Shown in pieces: positions 35,915 to 44,326 of a stretch of 64,000 bases of DNA. Positions within the stretch are counted from its first letter, which is position 1; the number at the start of each line of letters is the position of its first letter. A program made the translations under genes and the position numbers. The notes beneath the pieces were generated by a model. The model ran no database searches. It saw only the letters and a program-made list of their open reading frames with translations, and was not told where the DNA came from. Origin of the DNA: Phycisphaeraceae bacterium (GTDB taxonomy: Bacteria > Planctomycetota > Phycisphaerae > Phycisphaerales > UBA1924); assembly GCA_019636655.1 (NCBI GenBank), contig JAHBXB010000004.1, positions 220,397 through 284,396 of the forward strand, given 5' to 3'.

Positions 35915-36729
35915 CCAAGCCCCCAAGCAACCGGCCGGGCTCCTCGGGATCCGGTCCGGACGATTCGTTCGATGCGGGGCTCGAGGCCGTGGACTCGGGT
36001 GACGCGATCGTGGCAGAGGCCGGCGGCGAGAACGAGGCGGATGCCGCCGCGGCGAACCTCCGGATGGACATGCTCGGCGTCGCCTCGGGCGACGAAGGGC
36101 TGGACGCGCCGAAGCGGTCGATCGTGTCGTCGCAGAACCTGGTGCTGTTCCTGGTGCTGTTCGCGGCGTCGGGCGCGCTATTCGCGATGAGGTTCCTGGG
36201 CATGGGGCCGCGGTCCGCGCTGGCTGATCCGAACCCGGCCTTCACGTACAACGTCGACAAGCCGTCGTCTGTTATGGCGACCGACCACCGCGTGGTGCTC
36301 GCGGACCTTTCGGCGAGCCGGATCTCCGGCCAGGTGCCCCCCGAGCAGGTGCAGCGGAACCCGTTCAAGATGGCGGGCACGCTGGCGCCGCTGAACACCG
36401 GACCCGCCGAGTCGGGTCCGGACACCGCAGCCGTGGACCGGGCGGCCCGCGAGCAGGCGGAGCGCGAGCGCAAGGAGCGCGAAGCGCGGGAGCAGAAGAT
36501 CATGCGCGCCCTTGCAACGCTCCAGGTGAACTCGGTGATGACCGGATCGGTGCCCGCAGCGCGGGTGAACGGCGAGTTGGTCCGCGTTGGGGACACGATC
36601 GAGGAGGTCTTCACGGTCAAGGACATCCACGGACGCGGCGTTGTGCTCGAGGTGGACGGCAAGTCGTTCACCCTCGAGGTCCCCGAGTCGATGCATCACA
36701 CCGGCGGCAAGGGCCGCCCGAAGAAGTAA
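35911..36729 (+). CDS. PilP/GspC-like accessory protein of the pilus operon
   Basis: 272 residues from the ATG at 35911 that overlaps the pilO stop. A ~75-residue acidic cytoplasmic N-terminus precedes one membrane helix (LVLFLVLFAASGALFAMRFL). The periplasmic part includes a charged helical stretch (EQAERERKEREAREQKIMRA) and a C-terminal beta domain: TLQVNSVMTGSVPAARVNGE, then VRVGDTIEEVFTVKDIHGRG and VVLEVDGKSFTLEVPE. This last part has the strand order of the homology region of GspC/PilP that contacts the secretin. Sequence similarity is faint, so the role is inferred from shape and position. Confidence 0.6.
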   Translation: MTKPPSNRPGSSGSGPDDSFDAGLEAVDSGDAIVAEAGGENEADAAAANLRMDMLGVASGDEGLDAPKRSIVSSQNLVLFLVLFAASGALFAMRFLGMGPRSALADPNPAFTYNVDKPSSVMATDHRVVLADLSASRISGQVPPEQVQRNPFKMAGTLAPLNTGPAESGPDTAAVDRAAREQAERERKEREAREQKIMRALATLQVNSVMTGSVPAARVNGELVRVGDTIEEVFTVKDIHGRGVVLEVDGKSFTLEVPESMHHTGGKGRPKK

Positions 36730-36733
36730 GCCC

Positions 36734-38767
36734 ATGCCGCGAGTCGACATCGATCACCTTCTGAACGAGCTGGGCGTCGACCCGGCGGCGCCGGCCCCGG
36801 TGCGGACTCCCAAGGGGCCCGAGCGAACTGAGCAGCCCCCTGCGCCGGCAAGCCCGCGGCCGGATGAGGCGGCGCGTCCATCGCCCTTCAATCGCCTGCC
36901 GCCGATCCTGCAGGCCTCCACGCTCGAAGCGCCGGCCGCCAAGCCCCTGCCGCCGCGGCCAGTGAATACGCCGCCAAGGCCGGTGCTGCTTACACCTGCT
37001 AACGACACGCTGAGCGACATCTACCAGCCCGAGGCGCACGAGGAGTCAAGGCCGCGGACGGACCTCGGGCAGTTCCTGCTCTCGAGCGGGGCGGTGACAG
37101 CGCAGCAACTGACGGCGGCCCAGACGATTATGCGTCAGACGCCGGGCCGGCGCTTGGCGGAGATCGCGATCGAGCAGGGCGCGGACGAGGTCGGCGTGCA
37201 GCGGGCGGTGGCGGAGTTCGCCGGTGTCGCCTTCGAGCGGATCGACCTGGAGAAAGGGCTCGAGGGCGGGTTCGACGGAAAACTCCTTCAGCGGCTGAGC
37301 CTGGATTTCTGCAAGCAGCACATGGTCGTGCCGCTGCGCATCGGCGAGGGCGGCCGGGTGGTGATCGGTGCTACGAGCACCGACGATGTCTTCCTCGCCG
37401 ACGAGGTGCGCCGGCGGCTCAAGGTGCCGGCGGTCAAGCTGGTGGTGGTGACGGCGTACGACATCCGCGGAGCGCTGGAACTCGTCGGCGTCACCCAGCA
37501 GCAGGATGTGAACATCTCCGACCTGCTCGGCGACGTCTCGGAGACCGACGTCGAACTGGAGCGGCAGGAGACCAGCTCCGAACTGAATCTCGAGCAGCAG
37601 GCGGGGGACGGGCCGGTCATCCGCTACGTGAACTACATCATCCAGACAGCGATCACGAACAACGCGTCGGATATCCACATCGAGCCCACCGAGAAGAAGC
37701 TCAAGGTGAGGTTCCGCATCGACGGCGAGCTGTTCGAGATGCTGCAGCCCCCGGCGTCGTACGCTGCGGCCATCACCTCGCGTATCAAGATCATGTCCAA
37801 CATGGACATCGCCGAACGCCGCATTCCGCAGAACGGGCGAATCCGCTGCACGGTCGGCGGTCAGAAGCTGGATCTCCGCGTGTCGACGCTCCCAACCGCG
37901 TGCGGCGAGAAGACCGTGATGCGCCTGCTGCGCACGAGCGCGATCAACGTCGAACTCTCCGACTTGGGCTTCGATGAGAACACGATGGAGATCTGGAAGA
38001 ACCAGATCGACCTGCCGCACGGGATCATCCTCGTCACCGGTCCGACGGGGTCGGGCAAGACAACCACCCTGTACGCCTCGATCCGGCAACTGGACAAGAA
38101 CTCGCTGAACATCTCCACGGTCGAGGATCCCATCGAGTATCACCTCGACGGGATCACGCAGACCCAGACCCACGAGAAGATCGGGATGACCTTCGCCGAG
38201 GCGCTGCGGGCGCTCCTGCGGCAGGACCCGGACGTGATCATGCTGGGCGAGATCCGCGACCAGGAGACGGCGCACACGGCGATCCAGGCGTCGCTCACCG
38301 GCCACCTGGTGCTCTCGACGCTGCACACCAACGATGCTCCGTCGTCCATCACGCGGCTGGTCAACATCGGAATCGAGCCATTCCTCGTGGGCGCCGCCAT
38401 CAACGGCGTGCTGGCGCAGCGGCTCGTGCGGCGGCTGTGCGCTCACTGCAAGTCTCAATCACTGCCGACGGACGAGCGGGCCGAGTTTCTGCGGATGCAG
38501 GGGATGGACCCCGACGGAGTATTCGTCTCCGTGGGGTGCGACCGGTGCCGCAGCACCGGGTACACCGGCCGGGTGGGCATCTACGAGTTGCTGTCCGTTG
38601 ACGACCAGCTCCGCGACATCATCGCCCGCAACCCGAATGTGGCGGAGTTCCGCCGGCTCTGCATCGAGCGGGGCATGGTCACGCTCCGCGACGACGGCAT
38701 GCGGAAGGTCGCTCGCGGCCTGACCACAGTGGAAGAGGTGCTGAGGGTGACCGAGGCGTCGATGTAG
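36734..38767 (+). CDS. pilB: PilB/GspE-type secretion and pilus extension ATPase
   Basis: 677 residues. A Pro-rich ~110-residue N-terminus leads into an N1E/MshEN-like domain (TDLGQFLLSSGAVTAQQLTA), then the ATPase core: ASDIHIEPTEKKLKVRFRID, Walker A GPTGSGKTTT with K442, the Asp box STVEDPIEYHLDGITQ, Walker B VIMLGEIRDQETAHTA and His box LTGHLVLSTLHTNDAPSSIT. A zinc tetracysteine (C569, C572, C602, C605) is intact, typical of assembly rather than retraction ATPases. As a hexamer at the inner membrane it drives pilin or pseudopilin assembly. The start lies four bases after the previous stop. No PilC, secretin or pilin gene is in the window. Confidence 0.93.
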   Translation: MPRVDIDHLLNELGVDPAAPAPVRTPKGPERTEQPPAPASPRPDEAARPSPFNRLPPILQASTLEAPAAKPLPPRPVNTPPRPVLLTPANDTLSDIYQPEAHEESRPRTDLGQFLLSSGAVTAQQLTAAQTIMRQTPGRRLAEIAIEQGADEVGVQRAVAEFAGVAFERIDLEKGLEGGFDGKLLQRLSLDFCKQHMVVPLRIGEGGRVVIGATSTDDVFLADEVRRRLKVPAVKLVVVTAYDIRGALELVGVTQQQDVNISDLLGDVSETDVELERQETSSELNLEQQAGDGPVIRYVNYIIQTAITNNASDIHIEPTEKKLKVRFRIDGELFEMLQPPASYAAAITSRIKIMSNMDIAERRIPQNGRIRCTVGGQKLDLRVSTLPTACGEKTVMRLLRTSAINVELSDLGFDENTMEIWKNQIDLPHGIILVTGPTGSGKTTTLYASIRQLDKNSLNISTVEDPIEYHLDGITQTQTHEKIGMTFAEALRALLRQDPDVIMLGEIRDQETAHTAIQASLTGHLVLSTLHTNDAPSSITRLVNIGIEPFLVGAAINGVLAQRLVRRLCAHCKSQSLPTDERAEFLRMQGMDPDGVFVSVGCDRCRSTGYTGRVGIYELLSVDDQLRDIIARNPNVAEFRRLCIERGMVTLRDDGMRKVARGLTTVEEVLRVTEASM

Positions 38768-38790
38768 TGGCATGTTGAACGAGAGCCGAA

Positions 38791-38818
38791 CACGCAGTCT
38801 CGGATGGCAATCTGCGTG
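38791..38818 (+). terminator. weak hairpin after pilB, possible terminator
   Basis: CACGCAG at 38791 pairs with CTGCGTG at 38812-38818 around a 14-base loop, followed by ATTT. It lies 24 bases after the pilB stop. The stem is short and the T run poor, so termination is only possible. Confidence 0.3.
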
Positions 38819-38949
38819 ATTTAGGGAATCCACTACTTCCCCAGCCCCAGATGTTGTGGTAACTTCGTTCCCGGCGGACGCGCACGAGACATGCGCGTTG
38901 ATGTGTGTGCGCCGGTGCGGCCCGGGAGGGGTCGTCGGAGAGAGACCAC

Positions 38950-40404
38950 ATGAGCCGTTTCAGTCGCTCGAACCTGGGTGTCATCGGCGGTGGCCCGGGG
39001 GATGACCTTCTGGCCGCGCTGGTGTCGCGGTGCACCTTCGGCGTCACAGAAGCCGAGATGTCGCTCGCCCGCTCGCTGGGCTACTGGGGCTACCTGGAAT
39101 ACCAGCTCGCCTGGGACATGATCGACGACACGGCGTGCGAGAACTTCGTCCAGGCGTCGTATCCCGCGATCAAGATGAGCCCGAATCAGCTGCTGACGCT
39201 GACCGGCGGCGACGCGACCAACCAGCTCCGTCGAGCCCGCATCTACCGCGCCGTCAAGAGCAAGCGGCAGCTGCTCGAGGTCATGGTGGAGATGTGGACG
39301 GATCACTTCAACATCTACAACGGATCGGCTCCCACCGACAGCATGAAGGTGGTGGACGACCGGAGCGTGATCAGGCCCAATGCCCTGGGGAGTTTCCCGG
39401 CGTTGCTGTGGGCCTCGGCGCACTCGCCTGCGATGCTTGAGTATCTGAACAACGACACGAACTCGAGGACCGCCCCGAACGAGAACTACGCCCGCGAACT
39501 GATGGAGCTCCACACGCTGGGCGTCAACGGCGGGTACACGCAGGCGGACGTGCTGGCAGTCGCCCGGTGCTTCACCGGCTGGAGGTATGTCACCGGCGGC
39601 GCAACGACGCCGAACGTGCACACCTTCCTGTACAACACGGGCACGCACGACGTGAACTCCAAGACCCTCTCGCCGATCTTCGATATCGCCGGCGGCTACC
39701 AGAACCCGGTGGTCATCCCGGCCCGCACCGCGGCCGCGGGAATCCAGGACGCGATCGATGTGCTCAACATCCTCTCGGTGCACCCGAACACGGCCGCGTA
39801 CATCGCGGGCAAGATCCTGACGCACCTGTGGGGGCAGAACCCGCCGCAGTCGCTGGTTAGTGCTCTGGCGCAGGTGTACCTCGCTACCGGCGGCGATATC
39901 AAGCAGATGGTGCGGTGGACACTCGATCCGGCGAGGATTTCCTCGGCGCCGTGGAAGTTCAAGCGGCCGCTGCATCTGGCCGCGTCGGCCCTCAGGGCGA
40001 CAAGCGCGACGATCACGCAGACCAACTCGGTGCAGACCGCGATCGGCGCGGCCGGGCACATGCCGTTCGCGTGGCTGACGCCGGATGGCTATCCCGACAA
40101 GGTCGAGGCCTGGGTGGACCTGCTGCTGCCCCGGTGGAGCTTCGGCGCCTCGTTGATGAACAACGAATACTGGAACTCCACGACGCAACTGGGCTCCACG
40201 GTCGACAGCGTCCCGCTGATGGCGGGCGCGGTCTCGCCGGCCTCGGTGCTCAAGCAGATCAACAAGGTCATCTTCGGCGGGAAGATGCCCCCGCAGGACC
40301 TGGCCGGGTTGTCGCAGTACATCGGCGTCTCGAACCCGAGCAACACGAAGATCAGGGAGTCGATCGGGCTGGCGATCGGCTGCCCGGCGTTCCAGTGGTA
40401 CTAG
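38950..40404 (+). CDS. DUF1800 family protein
   Basis: 484 residues from the ATG at 38950 (GGAGAGAG upstream). Conserved DUF1800 segments are LVSRCTFGVTEAEMSLARSL, VMVEMWTDHFNIY, the asparagine- and glutamate-rich NENYARELMELHTLGVNGGY with VLAVARCFTGW, and late KFKRPLHLAASALRAT and AHMPFAWLTPDGYPDK-like residues. There is no obvious signal peptide at the N-terminus. The family is abundant in planctomycetes and almost always encoded next to DUF1501 proteins, as here. The role is unknown; a link to extracellular polymer handling is often suggested. Confidence 0.9.
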   Translation: MSRFSRSNLGVIGGGPGDDLLAALVSRCTFGVTEAEMSLARSLGYWGYLEYQLAWDMIDDTACENFVQASYPAIKMSPNQLLTLTGGDATNQLRRARIYRAVKSKRQLLEVMVEMWTDHFNIYNGSAPTDSMKVVDDRSVIRPNALGSFPALLWASAHSPAMLEYLNNDTNSRTAPNENYARELMELHTLGVNGGYTQADVLAVARCFTGWRYVTGGATTPNVHTFLYNTGTHDVNSKTLSPIFDIAGGYQNPVVIPARTAAAGIQDAIDVLNILSVHPNTAAYIAGKILTHLWGQNPPQSLVSALAQVYLATGGDIKQMVRWTLDPARISSAPWKFKRPLHLAASALRATSATITQTNSVQTAIGAAGHMPFAWLTPDGYPDKVEAWVDLLLPRWSFGASLMNNEYWNSTTQLGSTVDSVPLMAGAVSPASVLKQINKVIFGGKMPPQDLAGLSQYIGVSNPSNTKIRESIGLAIGCPAFQWY

Positions 40405-40491
40405 GCGGCGAGCGGGGCGGTCCACGCGGGACGGGGTCGTTCGTCGGGGTGCAACAGGCAAACGCGGGTGGAGCGGGAGGCAGGTGAGGCC

Positions 40492-41826
40492 ATGAGCGAG
40501 CACGAGTGCATCGGCTGCAACGAGTACCAGGTCCTTTCGCGGCGTCAGTTCATCGGCGCGGCGGGGATGATGGGCCTGCTGGCGACCTCCGCCCCGGCGT
40601 GGCTGCCGCGGGTGGCGTTCGCCAAGGACTATCGAGGTGGGGCAAGGGACGTCATCGTCGCGGTTTTCCTGCGCGGGGCGTCGGACGGACTGTCGATGGT
40701 GGTCCCCTACGCGGATCCCCAGTACGCCATCAAGCGGCCGACGCTGAAGATCCCCCCTCCAACAGATCCGGACACCGTGAACCGGTGCATCGACCTCAAC
40801 GGCTATATGGGCCTCCACCCGTCGCTTGGTGCGCTCAAGCCGTTTTACGACGATTCAACGGTGGCGTTCATCCAGGCGACCGGCTCGAACGACCCGTCCC
40901 GCTCGCACTTTGATGCCCAGCGGTTCATGGAAGTCGGGAAACCCGGCGACGCGTCGATCAGCACCGGGTGGCTGGCGAGGCACCTGATGACGACGCCGCC
41001 CCTCCAGCCCAACGCGGCGGCACGGGCGATCGGTATCGCATCCAACCTCGAGATCGCGCTGCTGGGCGCTCCCAAGGCCGTGCCGGTTCCGACGCTCGCC
41101 AACACGACCGTCACCTACAACATCACCGGACCCGGCGACACTCGGGCGGCCCGGCTCGCGGCACTGAACACGGCGTACAACCTGGTGGCGGACCCGGTCC
41201 GCACCGCCGCGAGCAACACGCAGGCCACGATCAACATGCTCGCTGGGATCAACTTCTCGACGTACACGCCCAATGGCGGCGCGGTGTACCCGGCGACGTC
41301 CTTCGGACGAGCGCTCAAGTCAACCGCGGCGCTGATCCGCGCCAATGTCGGCGTCGAGGCTGTCTGCATCGACAAGGGCGGCTGGGATACCCACTCGGCT
41401 CAGGGCAACTTCGGCACGGGCACGATGTCGGCGAACCTCACGGATCTCGGCAACGCGCTGGCCGCGTTCCGGCGCGATGTGCTGGTGAGCACGTCGAACG
41501 TCACGGTGGTGGTGATGTCCGAGTTCGGGCGGCGAGTTCTTGAAAACGCCTCGGCCGGTACCGATCACGGGCACGGCAACTGCATGATCGTGATGGGCGG
41601 TCACGTCAACGGCAACCAGGTCTTCAATGGCTTGCCCGCGGGCCAGGGCGGCCCCGGCCCCGGCTGGCCGACGCTGTCGAACCTGTACCAGAACCTCGAC
41701 CTGCAGGTGGCGACCGACTACCGCGACGTCCTCGCGGAGATCACCCAGAACAGGCTGAATAACTCCAATCTCGCGACGGTCTTTCCGGGCTATACGCCCA
41801 CGTTCCCCGGAGTCGTCAGCGCCTGA
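40492..41826 (+). CDS. DUF1501 family protein, Tat-exported
   Basis: 444 residues from the ATG at 40492. The N-terminal SRRQFIGAAGMMGLLATSAP is a twin-arginine signal, preceded by a CIGC pair. The mature part has the sulfatase/alkaline-phosphatase-like DUF1501 pattern: VIVAVFLRGASDGLSMVVPY, then GYMGLHPSLGALKPFYDD, SRSHFDAQRFME, a CIDKGGWDTHSAQG segment, VVMSEFGRRVLENASAGTDH with GHGNCMIVMGG. The THxxQ and DHGHG motifs suggest metal ligands. It follows the DUF1800 gene and the pair is probably one operon and one functional unit in the envelope. Substrate unknown. Confidence 0.92.
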   Translation: MSEHECIGCNEYQVLSRRQFIGAAGMMGLLATSAPAWLPRVAFAKDYRGGARDVIVAVFLRGASDGLSMVVPYADPQYAIKRPTLKIPPPTDPDTVNRCIDLNGYMGLHPSLGALKPFYDDSTVAFIQATGSNDPSRSHFDAQRFMEVGKPGDASISTGWLARHLMTTPPLQPNAAARAIGIASNLEIALLGAPKAVPVPTLANTTVTYNITGPGDTRAARLAALNTAYNLVADPVRTAASNTQATINMLAGINFSTYTPNGGAVYPATSFGRALKSTAALIRANVGVEAVCIDKGGWDTHSAQGNFGTGTMSANLTDLGNALAAFRRDVLVSTSNVTVVVMSEFGRRVLENASAGTDHGHGNCMIVMGGHVNGNQVFNGLPAGQGGPGPGWPTLSNLYQNLDLQVATDYRDVLAEITQNRLNNSNLATVFPGYTPTFPGVVSA

Positions 41827-41901
41827 CACATCCCGGGGACGGCTTGCGGGCCGAACGGCAACCGGCTACAACTCACCGACCGGTGGTCGAGGAGTTGCCG
41901 C

Positions 41902-42339
41902 ATGGCGTTTGCGAGATGGTTCAGCACGCGGGGTGTCGCGGCCGCGATCGTGGCCGGTGCCCTCGCCGCGTGCGCCGGCGGACCGTCAAAGGGCCAGGAG
42001 GCTCCGGGGCAATACTCCTACTCGGGCGGCAAGCTCAGCGGGAAGGAAGCCGCCTCGATCAACAAGGTGTGGGCGGCCGCACGCACCGCCGTCAATGAAC
42101 TCGAGTTTGCGGTGCTTGAGGCGAACAAGGACGCAGTGGGGGGGCGCCTGCGGGCGTCGCGAATGAACGGCGTCGAGGTGCTCGTCGTGCTCGACTACCG
42201 GGCCGACATGCTCACGGACGTCTCGATCCAGGTCGGGTACTTCGGGGACGAGGAAATCTCGCGGCTGGTGCTGGAGCGAATGGAAGCCCAGTTGCGCACG
42301 GGGCTCAACGCGGCCCCCAGTCAAGACACGCCAGGGTAA
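41902..42339 (+). CDS. DUF3568-like lipoprotein
   Basis: 145 residues. The signal peptide ends in the lipobox AGALAAC, so it is probably anchored to a membrane. The mature region is a small alpha/beta domain (INKVWAAARTAVNELEFAVL, then VEVLVVLDYRADMLTDVSIQ, VGYFGDEEISRLVLERMEAQ) resembling DUF3568 family lipoproteins. GAGGAG precedes the ATG at 41902. The serine hydrolase gene follows 21 bp downstream and may be co-transcribed. Confidence 0.65.
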   Translation: MAFARWFSTRGVAAAIVAGALAACAGGPSKGQEAPGQYSYSGGKLSGKEAASINKVWAAARTAVNELEFAVLEANKDAVGGRLRASRMNGVEVLVVLDYRADMLTDVSIQVGYFGDEEISRLVLERMEAQLRTGLNAAPSQDTPG

Positions 42340-42360
42340 AGCAACAGGAGTTTCGTCCCA

Positions 42361-44271
42361 ATGGTCTGGCGGGCACCTGCAACGTGCGTCGTTCTTGCAG
42401 TGCTAACGGGCATGGCCCCGAGTGCCGCTGGGACGTCGACCCCGCCCGCGGCCTCTCGGCCGTCCGCCCGGTCAGCGGCAACTCCCGATGAGCAGGCGGA
42501 ACTCCTTCGAGAGTTCCTGGCGGCGGCCGAGCACAGCGGGCTTTGGGGCGCGGTGCTGGTTGTGCAGGGCGATCGGGTCCTGGCTGATGTGGCGCTCGGG
42601 AACGCCGACGGAGCCGCGGAACCGCCGATCCGGAACACCACGGCAACCCGGTTCGATATCGGCTCGGTCTCCAAGCAGTTCGCGGCCGCGGCGGTGCTGC
42701 GGCTGCAGATGCAGGGGAAGCTGTCCATCGACGATCCCGTCGTGACGTTCTTCCCGGAGGTTGTGCTCGATCCCGAGCACCTGCGTGAGGACCTGACGCT
42801 GCGGCACCTGCTGACGCACACTTCGCTGCTGCCGCGGGACGCGAACTTCCGCAACCTGGACTTCAAGGACCGCGACCAGGTCATGGACCACATCCTCTCC
42901 GCGCCGCCGTTTCGCCGCGGCGAACCGGGAGAGGCGTTCCTGTATTCGAACCTCAACTACTTCCTCATCGCCGCGGTGATTGAGAAGGTGGCCGGCAAGC
43001 CCTTCGAAGAGGCGGTCCGGGAACTGGTGTTCGAGCCGGCAGGGCTCTCGCACACCATGTTCTGCGGCGAGAAGCCTGATCCCGCGGCGGGGCCGGTGGC
43101 GCACGGCTACGAGGATGCGGGCTCGCGCGATCCGACCGTCGGCGACATCGGGCCGGCGGACGAGCGGCCCTTTGCCTGGGGCCACCGCGGCGCGACGGGT
43201 GTGCTCACGACGACCCACGACCTGCTCACATGGCGCACCGTGCTCAGCGCCGATGGATTCCTGGATGCGGCGTCACGGGCCGCGATGTTCGCCCCGGGCC
43301 TCGAGGGATACGCGCTCGGCTGGTACGTTCTTCCGTCGTCGGAGGACGTGTCGCTCGCGCAGCACGCGGGTACGACCCTCGGGTTTGAAGCGGATGTGGC
43401 GCTGTGGATGCCGCTGCGATCCCCCATGCCCGAGGACGATGACTTTGACTACCTGGCGCCGCCGGACCTCCCGGCAGGAACCGCGATCATCGGGCTGTAC
43501 AACCGGCGGCGGGGCGCGGCGGTGCCCGTCCGGTCACGGATCATCGATATCCTGCTGGGCAAGCCGGTCGTTCTGCCGCCGACGCCCGTTGACCTGACAG
43601 ATGCCCAGCGAGAGCAGTTGCAGAGCCGGATGGGCGTGTACGAGATTGAGGGCGGCGGCGCCCTCGAACTCACGGAGATCGATGAGGGCGTACGCGCCGT
43701 CGCGATCGGTCAAGACATGATGAACACGCTCATCCTCCCGGCCGAGGGGGACGCGGAGGAACTCGCCGAGCGCACCGCGGCGACGGCGGAGGTGCTGCAA
43801 GGCTGGATGACGGGTGAAGCCGCCCACATGACCCGGTTCTTCAACGCGGTCCACGAGCGGGTCCCGCAGTCGGCCGCGAGAAACTGGGCAACGCGTTGGG
43901 CATCGGCCAACCGTGAGGGCGACCCGATCAAGTCCATGACGGTGCTCGGATCGACGCGGGGAGACGCCCGGGTCGGGTACCCGATCCAGACGTTTGTGCG
44001 GCTGGACTACGAGCGCCGCCCCGAGATCATCCGGTTGTTCTGGCGCGACGGCAGCATCTACGGGATCGGCCTGTTCTCGCTCTCACAGGCGGGCGGGCCG
44101 TCGCTGACACTGGTGCCCGAATCGGAGTCCTCGATCGCCTCGCTCAATGCAGGGACGTGGTCGACGATTCGGCTTGTCCTGGCGCCATCCGACGGCGGTT
44201 CGGACTCCGTCGTCATCGTGACGGACTCCGGCGACAAGATCGCGCGGAAGCGGCCGCCCGCCGCCCCGTAA
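42361..44271 (+). CDS. exported serine hydrolase, beta-lactamase class C/esterase family
   Basis: 636 residues with a signal peptide at the start (TCVVLAVLTGMAPSAAG). The penicillin-binding fold is marked by the SxxK box SVSK (S102, K105), the YSN box (Y195-N197) and LTHTSLLPR. The third HxG-type motif may be AQHAGTTLGFEADVAL. The C-terminal ~240 residues form a separate beta-rich domain seen in esterase-type members. Family members include peptidases, esterases and beta-lactamases; the long C-terminus favours a peptidase or esterase over an antibiotic resistance enzyme. AGGAG precedes the ATG at 42361. Confidence 0.85.
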   Translation: MVWRAPATCVVLAVLTGMAPSAAGTSTPPAASRPSARSAATPDEQAELLREFLAAAEHSGLWGAVLVVQGDRVLADVALGNADGAAEPPIRNTTATRFDIGSVSKQFAAAAVLRLQMQGKLSIDDPVVTFFPEVVLDPEHLREDLTLRHLLTHTSLLPRDANFRNLDFKDRDQVMDHILSAPPFRRGEPGEAFLYSNLNYFLIAAVIEKVAGKPFEEAVRELVFEPAGLSHTMFCGEKPDPAAGPVAHGYEDAGSRDPTVGDIGPADERPFAWGHRGATGVLTTTHDLLTWRTVLSADGFLDAASRAAMFAPGLEGYALGWYVLPSSEDVSLAQHAGTTLGFEADVALWMPLRSPMPEDDDFDYLAPPDLPAGTAIIGLYNRRRGAAVPVRSRIIDILLGKPVVLPPTPVDLTDAQREQLQSRMGVYEIEGGGALELTEIDEGVRAVAIGQDMMNTLILPAEGDAEELAERTAATAEVLQGWMTGEAAHMTRFFNAVHERVPQSAARNWATRWASANREGDPIKSMTVLGSTRGDARVGYPIQTFVRLDYERRPEIIRLFWRDGSIYGIGLFSLSQAGGPSLTLVPESESSIASLNAGTWSTIRLVLAPSDGGSDSVVIVTDSGDKIARKRPPAAP

Positions 44272-44326
44272 CGGGTGCCTCCCGGGACTCGGTACACTGC
44301 TCAGAGCCAGATTCAGGGGAGTACGG

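Noticed and set aside
38833..40818. Leftward open frame of about 660 codons
   Set aside because: Antisense to the DUF1800 gene and the start of DUF1501; Arg/His/Pro-rich and without motifs.
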